A stretch of DNA of 35,976 nt from a bacterium (GTDB taxonomy: Bacteria > Patescibacteriota > Minisyncoccia > Minisyncoccales > DAOWIS01): NCBI GenBank assembly GCA_030640805.1, contig DAOWIS010000021.1, positions 1 through 35,976 of the forward strand. Direction: 5' to 3'. Numbering within the stretch: position 1 is the stretch's first letter; each line of letters opens with the position of its first letter. The position numbers and the translations under genes are program-made. Of this stretch, positions 9,774-18,710 are shown piece by piece. The notes below the pieces were generated by a model, which saw nothing but the letters and a program-made list of their open reading frames with translations, was not told where the DNA came from and ran no database searches.

Positions 9774-9802
9774 TTGTGAGTGGTTTTCTGATATGTTATA
9801 AT
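9774..9802 (+). promoter_or_regulatory. sigma70-like promoter TTGTGA-17-TATAAT
   Basis: TTGTGA at 9774-9779, TATAAT at 9797-9802. Confidence 0.6.
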
Positions 9803-9807
9803 GAGCT

Positions 9808-9884
9808 TGCCAGACAATTTCTAACAGCGTCCAATAAGGAGGAGCAACAATTTTTGCAAATCCGAGCTTTTATTCGGATTTTTA
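9808..9884 (+). ncRNA. putative short transcript ending in an intrinsic terminator, upstream of comEC
   Basis: Promoter above; terminator AAATCCGA-GCTTTTAT-TCGGATTTTT at 9858-9884; contains GTCCAATAAGGAGG. Confidence 0.4.
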
Positions 9885-9919
9885 TTTGAATTTTATAAAT
9901 TTTAATTAAAATTTAGTTA

Positions 9920-11482
9920 ATGACAAAATCTAAGATTTTTTTGTATTTTTGTTTATCTTTTATTTTTGGTATTTTTCTGAATTCTTTAGTTTCTATTTCC
10001 CAGTTAGCAATGCTGGGAATTTTGTTTTTTGGGATTCTTTTGATTTCGGTATTTTGGCCCTTCGACAAGCTCAGGGTAAACTCTGGGAGAAAACATTTAG
10101 TAGTGGTTGGTTTTTGTTTGTTGATTTTAGTTTTAGGAGCTTGGCGGCATCAAACCTCTCAATCAAGAATTTTTAATAATGAATTAAGAAACTACATAGA
10201 TAGTAATAAAGAAATTACTCTTTTGGGAAGAGTTTCTTCTGAGCCAGATATCAGAGATAGTCACATTAAACTAATAATTAAAATAAAAGAAATTCAGCCC
10301 CAAAACAACGATTTCAAAATTTTAAAATTAAAAAGAGAAGAAAAAGTTTTAGTAACCACTCAAAGATATCCTGAATATAGACACAATGACCAATTAAAAA
10401 TTACTGGTTTTTTAAAAACTCCCCAAGTTTTCGATGGTTTTAATTACAGGGATTATTTAGCCAAAGATGGAATTTATTCAGTAATGTATAATTCTGAGAT
10501 TCAATTATTAAATAGAAAAAACTATGGAAGTCCGACTTCAATAGTATATGCTAAGATTTTGGATTTAAAAAATAAATTAAGAGAAAGTATCTATGGTTCT
10601 TTGAGTCCGCCTCAGTCCTCAATTTTGGGAGCAATGATTTTAGGGGATAAAAGAAAAATGTCAAATGACCTCAAAGAGAAATTAAATATAGTTGGTCTTC
10701 GTCACATTACAGCAATTTCCGGGATGCACATCACTATTATTACTTTTGCCTTAATGTTTTTGGGAACTACCTTAGGTCTTTGGCGAGGTCAGGCCTTTTA
10801 TTTTGCTATAATAATTTTAATCTTATTTATAATTATGATTGGAGCACCGGCTTCGGCAATTCGAGCTGGAATTATGGGAGGACTTTTACTTTTAGGGCAG
10901 AAATTAGGTAGATTAAGCACTTCTTCTCGAGCCGTAGTTTTTGCTGCTGCTCTAATGCTTTATTTCAATCCTTTGCTTTTAAGATTGGATGTTGGTTTTC
11001 AACTTTCTTTTTTAGCGGTAATGGGTATTATTTATCTGATGCCGATTTTCCAAAATTGGCTAAAGAAACTTCCTAATCCAAAGATATTTCCTCTTCGCTC
11101 GCTTTTAGTTATGAGTTTAGCTGCTCAAATTTTTACTCTGCCGATTTTGGTTTATAATTTTGGCAGAATGTCTCTGGTTGCTCCAATTACCAATATTTTA
11201 GTTGTGCCTTTTTTGCCTCTTGTTATGGGACTGGGATTTCTTTTTGCTTTTATTGGAATTATCTGGCAGCCAATAAGTTGGGTTCTATCCTGGCCTTGTT
11301 GGCTGGTTTTAACCTATATTTCTAAAATAGTGGACGGATTTTTTTCTTTTTCTTTTGCTTCATTAACTTTTCAAATCTCCTGGCTTTGGCTCATAATTTT
11401 ATATTTAATTTTAGGGGTTGCCACCTGGTATCTGCGCAAGAAATTTGGCAGAGATAATCTATTACCTTTCAATTATTCCTAA
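9920..11482 (+). CDS. comEC: ComEC/Rec2 DNA-uptake channel, competence domain
   Basis: Multi-TM; GLRHITAISGMHITIITFAL and APASAIRAGIMGGL motifs. Confidence 0.9.
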   Translation: MTKSKIFLYFCLSFIFGIFLNSLVSISQLAMLGILFFGILLISVFWPFDKLRVNSGRKHLVVVGFCLLILVLGAWRHQTSQSRIFNNELRNYIDSNKEITLLGRVSSEPDIRDSHIKLIIKIKEIQPQNNDFKILKLKREEKVLVTTQRYPEYRHNDQLKITGFLKTPQVFDGFNYRDYLAKDGIYSVMYNSEIQLLNRKNYGSPTSIVYAKILDLKNKLRESIYGSLSPPQSSILGAMILGDKRKMSNDLKEKLNIVGLRHITAISGMHITIITFALMFLGTTLGLWRGQAFYFAIIILILFIIMIGAPASAIRAGIMGGLLLLGQKLGRLSTSSRAVVFAAALMLYFNPLLLRLDVGFQLSFLAVMGIIYLMPIFQNWLKKLPNPKIFPLRSLLVMSLAAQIFTLPILVYNFGRMSLVAPITNILVVPFLPLVMGLGFLFAFIGIIWQPISWVLSWPCWLVLTYISKIVDGFFSFSFASLTFQISWLWLIILYLILGVATWYLRKKFGRDNLLPFNYS

Positions 11483-11484
11483 AT

Positions 11485-12384
11485 ATGTCATCTAATAAAA
11501 AACTTTTTCTTTTATTAATTCTTTTCATAACTACTATTTTAGTCTGGATTGCTGTTTTTATTATCTCTCAAGATGATTTTCTTGAAGTTAATTTTTTTGA
11601 TATTGGTCAAGGAGATAGTATTTTCATTGAGACGCCGAAGGGAAATCAAATTTTAATTGATGGAGGACCAGATAGCACTATTTTAGAAAAATTAGGCAAA
11701 GAAATGCCTTTTTGGGATAGAACCATAGATTTAGTAATTCTGACCCATCCGGAAAAAGACCATATTAAAGGACTTTTAGAGGTTTTAAAAAGATATCAAG
11801 TTGAAAATATTTTATGGACCGGAGTTTCTTGCAGTAGCAGTTTGTGTAGAGAGTGGCAAGATTTAATTTTGAAAGAAGGAGCTAATATAAAAATTGCTCA
11901 GGCTGGTCAAGTATTAAAAATGGGGAAAGGAGTTTATTTTAATATTCTTTATCCCTTTGAAAATTTAGAAGGGAAAGAAGTTAAAAACTTAAATAATACT
12001 TCTATTGTTTTTCGTTTAGTTTTTAGAGAAAATTCTTTTCTTTTTACCGGAGATACCTCAAAATCAATAGAATATCAGCTTCTTATTTGCGCAAATTCGT
12101 GGTCAAATTCGGGCAAATTCCTAATTCTGGATTCCGATGTTCTAAAAGTTGGTCATCATGGAAGTAAAACCTCCAGTTCTCAAGAATTTTTGGAAAAAGT
12201 TTCACCCGAGATTGCCGTAATTCAGGCAGGAAAAGACAATTCTTATGGTCATCCTCATCAGGAGGTCTTGGAAACCTTAGCCAAGTATGATATAAAAGTG
12301 CTAAGAACCGACCTCAACGGAGACATTAAAATAATATCTAATGGAATAAAACTTTATGAGAAATGTTCAGTTTCCAATTTTTAA
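11485..12384 (+). CDS. ComEC C-terminal metallo-beta-lactamase-fold protein as a separate ORF
   Basis: One TM, then VNFFDIGQGDSIFIETPKGNQILIDGGP, LTHPEKDHIKGL, FLFTGDTSK, DVLKVGHHGSKTSSS. Confidence 0.88.
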   Translation: MSSNKKLFLLLILFITTILVWIAVFIISQDDFLEVNFFDIGQGDSIFIETPKGNQILIDGGPDSTILEKLGKEMPFWDRTIDLVILTHPEKDHIKGLLEVLKRYQVENILWTGVSCSSSLCREWQDLILKEGANIKIAQAGQVLKMGKGVYFNILYPFENLEGKEVKNLNNTSIVFRLVFRENSFLFTGDTSKSIEYQLLICANSWSNSGKFLILDSDVLKVGHHGSKTSSSQEFLEKVSPEIAVIQAGKDNSYGHPHQEVLETLAKYDIKVLRTDLNGDIKIISNGIKLYEKCSVSNF

Positions 12385-13423
12385 AACTAAAATTGAGGGA
12401 GTAAGCCAAAAATTTAATTTAGCCAGTCCCAAAGAGAGAGAGGCCTATTTTAAATTGAAGGCGGGGCCAGAGATTGAAAAATTAAGAAGATATCTAAAGA
12501 ACAACAGTTTTATTGCTTATCTTTTGGGGAAAAAGAATTCTGGCAAAGGAACTTATGCCAAGATGTTTGGAGAGATAGTGGATCCCGAAAGAATAGGGCA
12601 TTTTTCTATTGGGGATATGGTAAGAGAGATCGATAGTGAATTGGCAGATAAAGAAAAAAGGAAAGAAATATTTAATTTTTTAGAAAAGAATTATCGAGGC
12701 TGGATTTCTCTTGAAGAGGTCTTTAATATTTTAGAGAAAAGGAGCATTAAAACCCTTTTGCCCACAGAATTAATTTTAGCTTTAGTTAAAAGGGAAATAG
12801 CCAAGAGGAAAAAGAAAGCTCTTTTTATTGATGGTTTTCCTCGTGACTTAGACCAAATTTCCTATTCTTTGTTTTTCCGGGATTTAATTGGTTATCGAGA
12901 AGACCCAGATATTTTTATTTTAATTGATGTTCCAGCCGAGGTAATTAATGAAAGAATTAAATGGAGAAGAGTTTGTCCTCTTTGTAAAACTTCAAGGAAT
13001 TTAAAATTACTCCCTACTTCAAAGGTAAGATATGATGAAAAGAAAAAAGAATTTTATTTAATTTGTGACAATCCAGGTTGTCGAGAGGAAATTATGGTTG
13101 CCAAAGAAGGGGACGAGAAAGGCATTGAACCAATAAAGAAAAGATTGGAGATGGACGAAAAATTAATACAACAATCTTTTTCCCTTCACGGCATTCCTAA
13201 AATTCTTTTAAGAAACTCTATTCCAGTCAAAGAAACAAAGAAATATGTTGATGATTATGAGATTACTCCCCAATACTCTTTCCAGTGGGACGAAAGAGCC
13301 AAAAAAGTAAAAATAAAAGAAAGTCCTTGGATTATTAAGGACAAGGAGGGAGTAGAATCTTTTAGTTTATTAGCCGCGCCAGTGGTAGTTTCTTTGATAA
13401 AACAGATGGCCGAGAAAATTTGA
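12356..13423 (+). CDS. adenylate kinase-like nucleoside monophosphate kinase
   Basis: P-loop GKKNSGKGTYAKMF, ALFIDGFPRDLDQI, Cys-containing LID (CPLC...CDNPGC). Confidence 0.75.
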   Translation: MRNVQFPIFKTKIEGVSQKFNLASPKEREAYFKLKAGPEIEKLRRYLKNNSFIAYLLGKKNSGKGTYAKMFGEIVDPERIGHFSIGDMVREIDSELADKEKRKEIFNFLEKNYRGWISLEEVFNILEKRSIKTLLPTELILALVKREIAKRKKKALFIDGFPRDLDQISYSLFFRDLIGYREDPDIFILIDVPAEVINERIKWRRVCPLCKTSRNLKLLPTSKVRYDEKKKEFYLICDNPGCREEIMVAKEGDEKGIEPIKKRLEMDEKLIQQSFSLHGIPKILLRNSIPVKETKKYVDDYEITPQYSFQWDERAKKVKIKESPWIIKDKEGVESFSLLAAPVVVSLIKQMAEKI

Positions 13424-13475
13424 CACCCCTTCGCGATGAACCCTATTGCTTGCCATCGGGGCATTCTGATTGAGG

Positions 13476-13505
13476 TTGACAGGGGTTTTTCCATTTTGCT
13501 ATAAT
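13476..13505 (+). promoter_or_regulatory. sigma70 promoter TTGACA-18-TATAAT
   Basis: TTGACA 13476-13481, TATAAT 13500-13505. Confidence 0.8.
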
Positions 13506-13510
13506 AAAGA

Positions 13511-13678
13511 TGGTTCTGTTACAAATTGGCAAGATTTTGGGTTAAACTGTTTTTAGAGGGAGTTCTACATTATCTAAACTCGTGGGTTTGGATTGCGGAC
13601 ACCCACCTGATTTTTAGCCGAAATTCTGCTTGAGTAGCAGAGCCACTAAAAAAACATCAATACTCTGATGTTTTTTTA
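13511..13678 (+). ncRNA. ssrS: stand-alone structured RNA, candidate 6S RNA
   Basis: Own promoter and terminator (AAAAAAACATCA-ATACTC-TGATGTTTTTTT). Closing helix GGTTCTG/CAGAGCC, internal hairpin GTGGGT...ACCCAC. 'GCGGACACCCACCTGA' resembles the E. coli 6S segment 'GCGACGACACATTCACCTTGA'. Confidence 0.6.
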
Positions 13679-13836
13679 GTTAATTCTATTTAAATTTTAT
13701 TTTTTTCTAAGATGATTTTTTCTATTAATCTTATCTTTTTTATTTTTTCTTCTAATATTTTTACCATAGATTTTATTTTAGTAAAATTTCGTTTAATTGC
13801 GAAGCAATTACAGCGAACGAAGTGAACGGTTCGTTT

Positions 13837-13913
13837 TGGTCGGGGCACCCGGACTCGAACCGGGAATCGCACGCACCCCATGCGCGCATGTTAACCAATT
13901 ACACTATGCCCCG
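13837..13913 (-). tRNA. tRNA-Pro(GGG), CCA encoded
   Basis: Cloverleaf: acceptor CGGGGCA/TGCCCCG with C1-G72, anticodon arm CGCGC-ATGGGGT-GCGTG, T arm CCCGG-TTCGAGT-CCGGG, then ACCA. Confidence 0.93.
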
Positions 13914-13917
13914 CAGG

Positions 13918-14106
13918 CTACTTTGTTTTTCCCATTGCTTTGATGCACTTTGCGCAGGCTTTTACTCTTTTGCCGGAGGGCAAACGAACCCATTGTAAAT
14001 TGGGATATTTTCTTTTTTTGGAAGTAGGATTATATTTGCCCCTTAATTTCTTCCGTGTTATACTTTTTATATAACTTTTGCCGCAAATAGCACAAATTTT
14101 TGCCAT
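13918..14106 (-). CDS. rpmB: 50S ribosomal protein L28
   Basis: MAKICAICGKSYIKSITRKKLRGKYNPTSKKRKYPNLQWVRLPSGKRVKACAKCIKAM, zinc-ribbon type. Confidence 0.88.
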   Translation of the reverse strand: MAKICAICGKSYIKSITRKKLRGKYNPTSKKRKYPNLQWVRLPSGKRVKACAKCIKAMGKTK

Positions 14107-14148
14107 AATATATAATATTATAGCATTATTTTTATTTTAGCAACATTT

Positions 14149-14790
14149 ATGGAAATTATCAGTTTAGTTTTTATCATCATCATTTTTCTTTTCTCGGTGG
14201 TTATCCACGAGGTTTCTCATGGGGCAATGGCTAATGCCTTGGGTGATCCAACTGCCAGATTAATGGGTCGGTTAACTCTAAATCCCCTGAAACATTTAGA
14301 CCCAATAGGTTCAGTTATTGTCCCTTTATTTTTAATTTTAATTTCTTTGGGAACAGGAGGAGGAATTATTTTTGGTTGGGCAAAGCCAGTTCCCTTTAAT
14401 CCTTATAATTTAAGAGATCAAAGATGGGGTCCGGCTAAAGTAGCGGCAGCTGGGCCGGCAGCTAATTTTTTGGTGGCTTTGGTATTTGGTTTATTTATTC
14501 GATTTTTTCCTCTTTCTCTATTTCCCATAACTCAGAATCTTTTAGTTCTTTTTAGTTATATTGTTTGGGTAAATCTTCTTTTAGGAATATTTAACCTACT
14601 ACCAATTCCTCCTTTAGATGGCTCCCATATTTTATTTGCTCTTTTACCCGCTTCTCTGGAAAACTTAAAACTTACTTTACAAAAATATGGCTTTATAATT
14701 TTAATATTTTTTATTTTTCTTTTTTTTCAATTATTAATTCCCCTGATTCAATGGATTTTTCAATTTATAGTTGGCTATTCTCTTTTCTGA
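14149..14790 (+). CDS. site-2 protease family (M50) membrane metalloprotease
   Basis: FSVVIHEVSHGAMANALGDPTARLMGRLTLNPLKHLDPIGS, NLLPIPPLDGSHIL. Confidence 0.92.
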   Translation: MEIISLVFIIIIFLFSVVIHEVSHGAMANALGDPTARLMGRLTLNPLKHLDPIGSVIVPLFLILISLGTGGGIIFGWAKPVPFNPYNLRDQRWGPAKVAAAGPAANFLVALVFGLFIRFFPLSLFPITQNLLVLFSYIVWVNLLLGIFNLLPIPPLDGSHILFALLPASLENLKLTLQKYGFIILIFFIFLFFQLLIPLIQWIFQFIVGYSLF

Positions 14791-14825
14791 TGCCCATAAT
14801 ACTCAGCCTCAGCGCTAAAAAATAA

Positions 14826-16424
14826 ATGAAATATTATTTAAATATAGGGCGAGCCAGTGACCTTAAAAATTCCAAAGAAAGAAGAATTTACCGTTTTTTA
14901 GAGATTTTGCCCGGCGCTTTTTCTTGGCTTACTTTAGGACTTTTAGTCCTTTTTTCTTGGCTGATTCCTTTTTGGGTGGCTATTTTTGCTTTGGTTTTTT
15001 GTATCTACTGGATTTTAAAAACAATCTATTTAAGCATTCATACCAAGATTGCCTATAATAAGATGAGGGAAAATGAAAGGACTGATTGGATAAAGAAAAT
15101 CCAAAATCTCCCGATCAAAGATCGAGGATCCTTGACTAAAATCGGGACAAAATCTAATATCCAAAAAAACTGGAAAGATATTTATCATTTAGTCATAATT
15201 CCTCTTTATAAAGAGCCGTTAGAGATAACTAGAAATACTTTTAAAGCCTTAGAAAAATGTGATTATCCTAAAGAGAAAATGATAGTAATTCTAACCTACG
15301 AGCAGGGGGGAGGAAAGAAAACAGAAAAGGTAGCTAATATTATCCAAAAAGAATTTCAAAACAAATTTTATAAGTTTCTATTAACAGGGCATCCTTTTGG
15401 ACTTCCTGGAGAAATAGCTGGAAAAGGAGCCAATGAGACCTGGGGAGGGAAAAAAGCCAAAGAGAAAATTATTGATCCTTTAGATATTCCTTACAAAAAC
15501 ATTATTGTTTCTTGTTTCGATGCTGATACTGTGATTTACCCAAAATACTTTAGTTGTCTTACTTATCATTATTTAACTTGCAAAAATCCCCAAAAAACCA
15601 GTTTTCAACCTATTCCTCTTTTTATAAATAATATCTGGGAAGCGCCAGCTATTTCTAGGATAACATCTTTTTCTGCTACCTTTTGGCATTGTCTAAGTCA
15701 GGAGAGACCGGAAAAGAATCGTACTTTTTCTTCTCATTCTATGTCTTTTCAGGCCTTGGTAGATGTTGGATTTTGGCAGACAAACGTTGTTTCTGAAGAT
15801 TCCCGGATATTCTGGCAATGCTTTTTATATTTTGACGGAGATTACGAAGTGAACTCCCTTTATTATCCAGTAGCTATGGATGCCAATGTGGCTAAAACTT
15901 TCTGGAAAACTTGCTTTAATATTTATAAACAGCAAAGGAGGTGGGGTTATGGAGTAGCTGATGTTCCTTATTGGCTTTTTGGTTTTTTAAAAAATAAAAA
16001 AATCCCCCTTAAGAAAAAATGGCGATATGGTTTTTTCACTTTTGAGGGATATCATTCCTGGGCCACTAATGCTTTAATTATATTTTTATTTGGTTGGCTT
16101 CCCTTAATTTTAGGAGGAGAAAAATTTAACACTACTCTTTTGTCTTACAATTTACCAATTTTAGTTAGAGTTTTAATGACCATTGCTATGATTGGATTAG
16201 TTTCTTCGGCTTTTCTGGCTATTAAACTTTTACCTCCCCGGCCGCTCCAATATGGTAAATGGAAATATTTAGTTATGGTTTTCCAGTGGTTTTTAATTCC
16301 TGTTAGTTTAATATTTTTTGGTGCTTTTCCTTGCTTAGATGCCCAAGCTCGCCTAATGTTTGGTAAGTATATGGGCTTTTGGCCAACGGAAAAAGTAAGA
16401 AAAGAAAAACGATTAAGCGATTAA
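14826..16424 (+). CDS. membrane glycosyltransferase family 2-like
   Basis: VIIPLYKEP, SCFDADTVIYPKYF, VSEDSRIFWQCF, QQRRWGYG plus several TM segments. Confidence 0.82.
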   Translation: MKYYLNIGRASDLKNSKERRIYRFLEILPGAFSWLTLGLLVLFSWLIPFWVAIFALVFCIYWILKTIYLSIHTKIAYNKMRENERTDWIKKIQNLPIKDRGSLTKIGTKSNIQKNWKDIYHLVIIPLYKEPLEITRNTFKALEKCDYPKEKMIVILTYEQGGGKKTEKVANIIQKEFQNKFYKFLLTGHPFGLPGEIAGKGANETWGGKKAKEKIIDPLDIPYKNIIVSCFDADTVIYPKYFSCLTYHYLTCKNPQKTSFQPIPLFINNIWEAPAISRITSFSATFWHCLSQERPEKNRTFSSHSMSFQALVDVGFWQTNVVSEDSRIFWQCFLYFDGDYEVNSLYYPVAMDANVAKTFWKTCFNIYKQQRRWGYGVADVPYWLFGFLKNKKIPLKKKWRYGFFTFEGYHSWATNALIIFLFGWLPLILGGEKFNTTLLSYNLPILVRVLMTIAMIGLVSSAFLAIKLLPPRPLQYGKWKYLVMVFQWFLIPVSLIFFGAFPCLDAQARLMFGKYMGFWPTEKVRKEKRLSD

Positions 16425-16481
16425 GAGATTGAGAGATTTTTATTCTTAATTAACTTAATCTCTTAATCAACTTAATTAACT

Positions 16482-18710
16482 TCACTCCAAATGTACTCTT
16501 TTCTTGAATTCTTTAAGTTTTTCTAAAAGCAGGGGATATTTTTCTAAATTTGGTTCTTTCTCTAAAATTAAGTTCGCTTCTTGGCGGACTTTTTTTATAA
16601 GAGGCAGGTCAGATAGGTTCCGCATAGTAAAATCGGGGATGCCTGACTGTCTTGTTCCGAAGAAATCGCCTGGTCCTCTAATTTTTAAATCTTTTTCAGC
16701 CAATTCAAATCCATTTTCACAGGTAAGAATTGCTTTTAATCTTTGATAGGTTTTTTTGGCCGGAGAATCAGTAAGCAGAAAACAATAAGATTGATGAAGT
16801 CCTCTTCCTACTCTGCCTCTGAATTGATGAAGCTGAGCCAAACCGAATCTATCTGCTCCCTCTATCATCATTATTGTGGCATTAGGAACATCTATTCCTA
16901 CCTCAATTACTGAGGTAGAAACCAAAATATCACTTTTTTTCTTTTTGAAATTTTTCATTATTTTTTCCTTTTCTTTACTTTTCATTTTACCATGGAGCAT
17001 TTCTACTTTTAGGTCTGGAAAAATTTCCTTTGATAATTTTTTATATTCCTCTTTTACTGCTTTTACCTCTGACCAACTTAGCATTTCTTTGTTTGTGATT
17101 TGTGATTTGTAATTTGCCTGCCCCGTTAGATGTTTACTATCTAACGGGGTGAATGATTTGTGATTTGTAATTTGGGATTTTTCAATTCTTGGGCAGATGA
17201 CAAAAATCTGTCTTCCTTTTTCAACTTCTTTTTTTATAAAATCATAGGTTTCTTTTCTGGCTGTCGGTGGAACAATTTTGGTAATAATTTTTTGTCTGCC
17301 TTTTGGCATTTCATCCAAAAGGGAAAGATCTAAGTCGCCATAAACAGTAAGAGCCAGACTTCGGGGAATAGGAGTAGCAGTCATTGACAGTAAATGAGGG
17401 ATAGTTCTTGTTTCTTGTTTTTGATTACTGCTGGCTAACTTGGCTCTTTGTTCTGTTCCGAATCGATGCTGCTCATCAATAATAACCATTCCTAAATTTT
17501 TAAATTTCACTTTTTCCTGAATTAAAGCATGAGTGCCTATTACCAGATCAATCTTTTTACTTGCCCCGTTATACTTTTTAAGTGTAATGGGGTCTAAAAT
17601 TTGCTTGAGAAATTCCTCACGTTTTAGATCTTTTAGTTTTGTTTTTTTAATTTTACTTTCTTTTCCAGTTAAAAGACCAATAGTTATTTTGAAATTTTTT
17701 AATAATTTTGAGATCTCCTGAAAATGCTGCTGGGCTAAAATTTCAGTTGGTGCCATAAAAGCCACCTGCCAGCCAGCCGAAATAGTATTAAGAGCAGCCA
17801 TAACCGCTACTACGGTTTTTCCCGAACCAACATCTCCTTCCAGTAGCCGAGACATAGGATAAGATTTTTTTAAATCTTGAATAATTTCCCAAGTGGCTTT
17901 ACGTTGAGCATCAGTGAGTTTGAATGGCAGATTAGCGCTAAATTCTTTAATTAATTGAATATTTTGAAGGACCTGGGGCGCTTTTTCTCTTTGAAGACGC
18001 TTTTTTGTTTGTAATCTTTCTAACTGAATTAAGAAAAGTTCCTCGAAAGCAAATCTTTGACGGGACAATTCAGCCATTTTTTTGTTTTTGGGAAAATGGA
18101 TTTGCCAAAGAGCAAGGGAGAGATCTAAAATCTTCTGCCTTTTTTTTATTTCTGGCGGCAGAAAATCCTTAAGTTCAGGAATAATTTTTTCCAGAAGAGG
18201 CTTTAAGATATATCTTAACCAGCGGGAAGAAAGCCCCTCGGTTTCCGGATAAACCGGCACCAATCGCGCCGTATGAGCTAAACTTGAAACTTGAAACTTG
18301 AAACTTGAAACTTTTTCATAGGCTGGGCTGGATAAATAAAGACCCTCGTTAGTAAAACTTACTTTTCCTGACAAACTGACTATTTGACCTGGTTTTAAAT
18401 TATTTACCAAAAAAGGCTGGTTAAACCAAATAACTCGGATGGCTCCAGTTCCGTCTTCTATTAAGGCCTCAGTAATAACTATTCTTTTTTTCCAGGTTCG
18501 GCTATTTTTGATTTCTAAGATTTTTCCCTGGATAGTTGCTGTTTCTCCTGCCTTTACTTTGTTGATGGAAATAATATTAGTGAAATCATCGTAGCGATGA
18601 GGAAAATGGAAAAGAAGGTCAGAGACCTTCTTAATTCCAAGTTTATTAAGTTTCTTGATATAAGCTGGACCTATTCTGGGAATTTCTTCAATTAGAGCAT
18701 TGAGAGTCAT
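16482..18710 (-). CDS. recG: ATP-dependent DNA helicase RecG
   Basis: LEGDVGSGKTVVAVMAAL, MVIIDEQHRFGTEQRAKL, LSMTATPIPRSLALTVYGDLDLSLLDEMPKGR, RVGRG; start taken at MTLNALIEEI. Confidence 0.95.
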   Translation of the reverse strand: MTLNALIEEIPRIGPAYIKKLNKLGIKKVSDLLFHFPHRYDDFTNIISINKVKAGETATIQGKILEIKNSRTWKKRIVITEALIEDGTGAIRVIWFNQPFLVNNLKPGQIVSLSGKVSFTNEGLYLSSPAYEKVSSFKFQVSSLAHTARLVPVYPETEGLSSRWLRYILKPLLEKIIPELKDFLPPEIKKRQKILDLSLALWQIHFPKNKKMAELSRQRFAFEELFLIQLERLQTKKRLQREKAPQVLQNIQLIKEFSANLPFKLTDAQRKATWEIIQDLKKSYPMSRLLEGDVGSGKTVVAVMAALNTISAGWQVAFMAPTEILAQQHFQEISKLLKNFKITIGLLTGKESKIKKTKLKDLKREEFLKQILDPITLKKYNGASKKIDLVIGTHALIQEKVKFKNLGMVIIDEQHRFGTEQRAKLASSNQKQETRTIPHLLSMTATPIPRSLALTVYGDLDLSLLDEMPKGRQKIITKIVPPTARKETYDFIKKEVEKGRQIFVICPRIEKSQITNHKSFTPLDSKHLTGQANYKSQITNKEMLSWSEVKAVKEEYKKLSKEIFPDLKVEMLHGKMKSKEKEKIMKNFKKKKSDILVSTSVIEVGIDVPNATIMMIEGADRFGLAQLHQFRGRVGRGLHQSYCFLLTDSPAKKTYQRLKAILTCENGFELAEKDLKIRGPGDFFGTRQSGIPDFTMRNLSDLPLIKKVRQEANLILEKEPNLEKYPLLLEKLKEFKKRVHLE
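17121..17149. repeat. palindrome inside recG (11-bp perfect arms), flanked by a 20-bp direct repeat
   Basis: CCCCGTTAGAT-GTTTACT-ATCTAACGGGG; GATTTGTGATTTGTAATTTG at 17097-17116 and 17155-17174. Confidence 0.9.
17564..17592. repeat. second palindrome of the same family inside recG
   Basis: CCCCGTTATACTT-TTT-AAGTGTAATGGGG, 11 of 13 Watson-Crick pairs. Confidence 0.8.
18280..18312. repeat. tandem heptamer (AAACTTG) inside recG
   Basis: aaacttg repeated about 4.7 times; translated as VSSFKFQVSSL. Confidence 0.9.

Noticed and set aside
9920-12384. comEC split as a frameshift pseudogene
   Set aside because: The second ORF starts with its own ATG 2 nt after the stop, adds its own TM helix and keeps all MBL motifs. 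A two-ORF organisation is more likely than decay.
18280-18312. (AAACTTG)n as a CRISPR array
   Set aside because: A contiguous 7-bp tandem without spacers, inside the recG coding frame. No CRISPR array or cas gene was seen anywhere in the window.
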